Origin: an uncultured Lachnospiraceae bacterium
Lineage (GTDB): Bacteria > Bacillota > Clostridia > Lachnospirales > Lachnospiraceae
Direction: 5' to 3'
DNA length: 64,000 nt
Assembly: GCA_949051815.1 (NCBI GenBank)
Contig: CARQVR010000001.1
Span: forward strand, 111,540-175,539
Shown here in pieces: positions 62,301 to 64,000 of this stretch (positions within the stretch are counted from its first letter, which is position 1; each line of letters starts with the position of its first letter). The notes under the pieces are model-generated. The model was not told where the DNA came from. It saw nothing but the letters and a program-made list of their open reading frames with translations, and searched no databases. Made by a program: the position numbers and the translations under genes.

Positions 62301-64000
62301 CTTCCTTATAGGAAGCCGTAATAACCGCCTCGCCTTTATCCACCGCCGTGACCAGTCCCTTCTGCACACTCGCCACAGAGGTGTCGCTGCTCGTCCACTT
62401 CGCCTCCGCCGGATCAGCCTCCACACCGTCCACATAAAACTTAAGCTGCTGCGTTGTGGGTACGGCCGGATCAGCGGACCGGTTCAGCGTAAGGCTCGTC
62501 TTATCCAGCGCCAATACGGGATAGTAGGTGTCATCCGGCATATTATTGTAGACCGGAATCTTAAATACAAAGGCATTGTTCAGGGACCCCGCATTTGTGT
62601 ACATCTTTTTCGTGGTAGTGGCTTCACTTTTGGGCGCCTGAATGTTCTGCATATACTGGTGCTCGTAAACACCGTATGGACTGTTTTTATTCACATTGAA
62701 TTTTTCCAGATAAAGGGTGTCCTGCCCTTTTAAAATATAATTATTGCCGATGGTGGCCGCGCCGCCCTCCAGCGATTTATAGCGGGTATTCCACCCTTTA
62801 TTTTTCGCATATGTCAGCCCCTTCACAATCTTCTCCGTCGTGGAAGAGCCGTTCACGCCTACATTAAAGAAATTATAATATCCCTCGTAACCCGGATAGG
62901 TGCCGGAAATCAGGCCGGATGTTCCCTGTCCCTGCTCCTGATAGACACGGGACGCCAGATGGATCGGACTCAGTTTTCTTCCCTTTCCGATCTCAAAAAA
63001 TGCCTTTGCATAAGTACGCCCCGCGGAATCATCCGGAAGTTTTCCCTTCATGAAAGTGCCGTTTAAGAACGTCTGCACTGCCGATTCCGTGTGGTAGGAC
63101 GCATTAAAAGTCAACTGCTCAAACATAAAAATATAAGTTTCCGTCAGAAAATTGCGGGGATCCATGTGATAGGAAAGCCCCTCCTTTGTGGCATAATTCC
63201 AGCCACTCTCACTGAGACAGGACTTGCCGACCCAGCCTTTCTCCAAATTCGCGCTTGTTGGATAAATCAGGCTCTTGACTCCCATTTCCGCAGATACGGA
63301 CGCGTTAAAATCAAGCCCCGTCTTCATGGGCACAAACGTCCAGTTCGGATGGGCGTTTTTTATCTTTCTCAAATCAGCCTGATAAGAACCCGGAAAAGCA
63401 TTGACATCCGAAGTGTCCACCGCGTAAGTCATCATAGAATACGTCCGCATTCCATAAGCCGTATCTGCATAAGTCTCCGCGCCTGTTTCCAGAATCGGAA
63501 GCAGATATTCCTCCTCCCACGCCAGCCAGTCCTCGTCAGAATACGCCAGATAATAGCTCTGTACATAGCCCGTGCCTTCCGAGCCGTTTACCAGATACTG
63601 CGCCTCATACCAGACGTCATCCTCCGTGATCTCGACGCCCCGCATATATAATGTCTGCCCGATTTCCAATGTGGCGGCCGCGCTGCTGTCAGCGTCCGCC
63701 TCCTCGCGGGCATCGTAGCTATCCGCATGATAGAGCAGCGCCATCAGCGGCTTCCCGGCTAACAACGCGTCAAAAGCCTCCTGCGCCTCCTTAATCCTCT
63801 CTTCCCGCTCTGCATCCAGACTGTTTTCGGAAACGGAAGACAGATCGTTATCTGAAACAGAGGACAAATCATTTTCGGAGACGGAATCTTCCGGCTCCTG
63901 TATTTCTCCTTCCGCAGGCTCTTCATCTTCTTCCGGTTCTGCCGGATCTCCTTCTCCGTTTCCGTCCGGCTCCTGCGGCTCGTCTCCCTCTCCCGGCTCT
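59371..64000 (-). CDS. Secreted N-acetylglucosaminidase with many Ig-like repeats (partial, 5' end cut)
   Basis: The frame is open to base 64000, so about 1542 residues are seen and the signal peptide lies outside. From the N-terminal side: an acidic linker with SVSENDLSSVSDND-type repeats (near 63820-63900); a small SH3-like part; a glucosaminidase domain (about 62550-63420) with Glu in HLASRVYQEQGQG, FFNVGVNG and DPRNFLTE; then Big_2 domains, a FRGWYTGTGG InlB-like unit, and several modules of the GKGNYTGT and SYKNNK type. The domain should cleave peptidoglycan glycan strands; the rest is a stalk. No LPxTG or SLH motif is seen at the C-terminus. A terminator follows the stop. Confidence 0.9.
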   Translation of the reverse strand, partial: EPGEGDEPQEPDGNGEGDPAEPEEDEEPAEGEIQEPEDSVSENDLSSVSDNDLSSVSENSLDAEREERIKEAQEAFDALLAGKPLMALLYHADSYDAREEADADSSAAATLEIGQTLYMRGVEITEDDVWYEAQYLVNGSEGTGYVQSYYLAYSDEDWLAWEEEYLLPILETGAETYADTAYGMRTYSMMTYAVDTSDVNAFPGSYQADLRKIKNAHPNWTFVPMKTGLDFNASVSAEMGVKSLIYPTSANLEKGWVGKSCLSESGWNYATKEGLSYHMDPRNFLTETYIFMFEQLTFNASYHTESAVQTFLNGTFMKGKLPDDSAGRTYAKAFFEIGKGRKLSPIHLASRVYQEQGQGTSGLISGTYPGYEGYYNFFNVGVNGSSTTEKIVKGLTYAKNKGWNTRYKSLEGGAATIGNNYILKGQDTLYLEKFNVNKNSPYGVYEHQYMQNIQAPKSEATTTKKMYTNAGSLNNAFVFKIPVYNNMPDDTYYPVLALDKTSLTLNRSADPAVPTTQQLKFYVDGVEADPAEAKWTSSDTSVASVQKGLVTAVDKGEAVITASYKEVEISCKVIVKVPLQGITLDKETVTIRRPDTVVEDTKNLSEQEKAENTATTVLQVSFDPADTTADQTITWTTANRKIATVKADPEDSSKAVVTAVGTGEVKITAKASKAGNKTAVCVVNVIAPIYKLELSDPGAEEGAGKTNLFKGQSISLNAEYWPKDTTSDKTILWSTSNAKAATVYKGRVTAVGEGTAKITAQVAGYSASYEVSAESCNVIFHDEKAVAGQRLSLGYGESVGEERMPEEKTIAGKIFRGWYTGTGGAGSAFTASQPVYARETHVYPHYQDTGAEKGFYVIPVGDQTYTGSAIKPKVRVFDSTVAPDGSLLASGGSTAGDRGEVLELVEGRDYSLSYKNNKNVNTEGKARPTITVKGKGNYTGTEYVYFDIVPKALTDHDITAADITVAYNGKTIKSAPVVYRDGKKLVLNRDYTKSYPQTGTGAYCKTGVYPIVITGKGGYTGTITIYETITSDVLLGKVSVAKIPKQTYTNEQMAKEGGIRPAGLTVTYKKQPLVEGEHYTLSYSNDQSVGKATVTLTAVEGSGYAGSKNVTYQIVGTSLARAKVEGLENKEYVAIDKAWDAEGALYEAAYQKMLQTPGAYSLTLNDRVLTESKDGVTGDYVVSYAGAAKKGAVKAGTATITFKGINEYSGQVKKSYKILPCELREDRIGSRQDFTLSYYTQDEPGTVKPLTDLNGITTPYVKGGSKPVILLTYQGTPLELNKDYRISYKNNNALTTADTEENRLPVWTITGKGSFKGKLTGNFTVTDGQFDKVTDSGYSKITMTLKDVVYREKKGAYKTKAVLKDVSGTTLTAGRDYDKNLQYTYETETEVLVFVEGEPSQVTRRAGEIVDAEDIPQAGTLIRVTAQGIGAYAGTGEAPPEISAVYRIVSADFTKAKVKVETKKYQDGRPVTLTADDLTVTVSGAAEPLVLGRDYIIKEETYINHTKKGKAKVTLRGIGNYGGEKTITYTIGAKTLLWWIGQ

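Noticed and set aside
52448..64000. Sortase-anchored proteins
   Set aside because: No LPxTG-type motif with hydrophobic tail is present at either visible C-terminus.

Overview
The window looks like a chromosomal segment of an anaerobic gut Firmicute, most likely a Lachnospiraceae-type Clostridium. The grounds are strong purine-rich ribosome binding sites, extended -10 promoters (TGnTATAAT), BspA-like leucine-rich surface proteins with VSEND motifs, and many small intergenic hairpins. No tRNA, rRNA, CRISPR array or prophage is visible. Most of the sequence is one or more cell-surface polysaccharide loci, mostly on the minus strand. The assignment to an organism group is inference.

Layout. 1-5.3 kb: an SGNH acyltransferase-like protein (cut by the window edge), a 28-residue membrane peptide with its own promoter and terminator, an MBOAT O-acyltransferase, and two membrane proteins that may be halves of one GT-C-like enzyme. 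5.3-7.3 kb: a 200-bp inverted-repeat element and a FAD-dependent oxidoreductase. 7.4-15.5 kb: a drug/peptide-type ABC exporter operon (ATPase plus two ABC-2 permeases) split by an AT-rich four-gene island (8.6-13.1 kb). The island encodes an HNH-like/membrane protein, a small membrane protein sharing its C-terminal tail, a coiled-coil tail-anchored protein and a CbxX/CfqX AAA+ ATPase. This island is the best candidate for an undescribed system.

15.6-35.2 kb: SGNH lipoprotein, radical SAM/SPASM enzyme, polytopic GT-C-like proteins, a GtrA flippase, a dolichol-phosphate-type GT2, an acyl carrier protein with an FkbH-like enzyme and an SGNH protein, and two divergent MBOATs, one followed by its SGNH partner. 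Together these suggest that a lipid-linked or secreted glycan is built and then O-acylated outside the membrane, possibly with a glycerate-type group carried on the ACP. 35.2-36.7 kb: a stand-alone AAA+/DUF4143 ATPase preceded by five 12-bp repeats at an exact 32-bp period, the first lying inside its predicted promoter.

36.7-49.6 kb: a second glycan block with a ChbG/YdjC deacetylase, GT2, GT4 (two), GT8, UDP-glucose dehydrogenase, UDP-glucuronate epimerase and polytopic membrane proteins. 49.7-52.4 kb: a small protein, an HD-domain nucleotide hydrolase and a divergent XRE regulator. 52.4-64 kb: three large secreted surface proteins: a small BspA-like LRR protein, an 1822-residue LRR/Ig-like protein and an N-acetylglucosaminidase with many Ig-like repeats, which runs off the window. 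Start codons were chosen by ribosome binding site, so several genes are shorter than their longest open frames.
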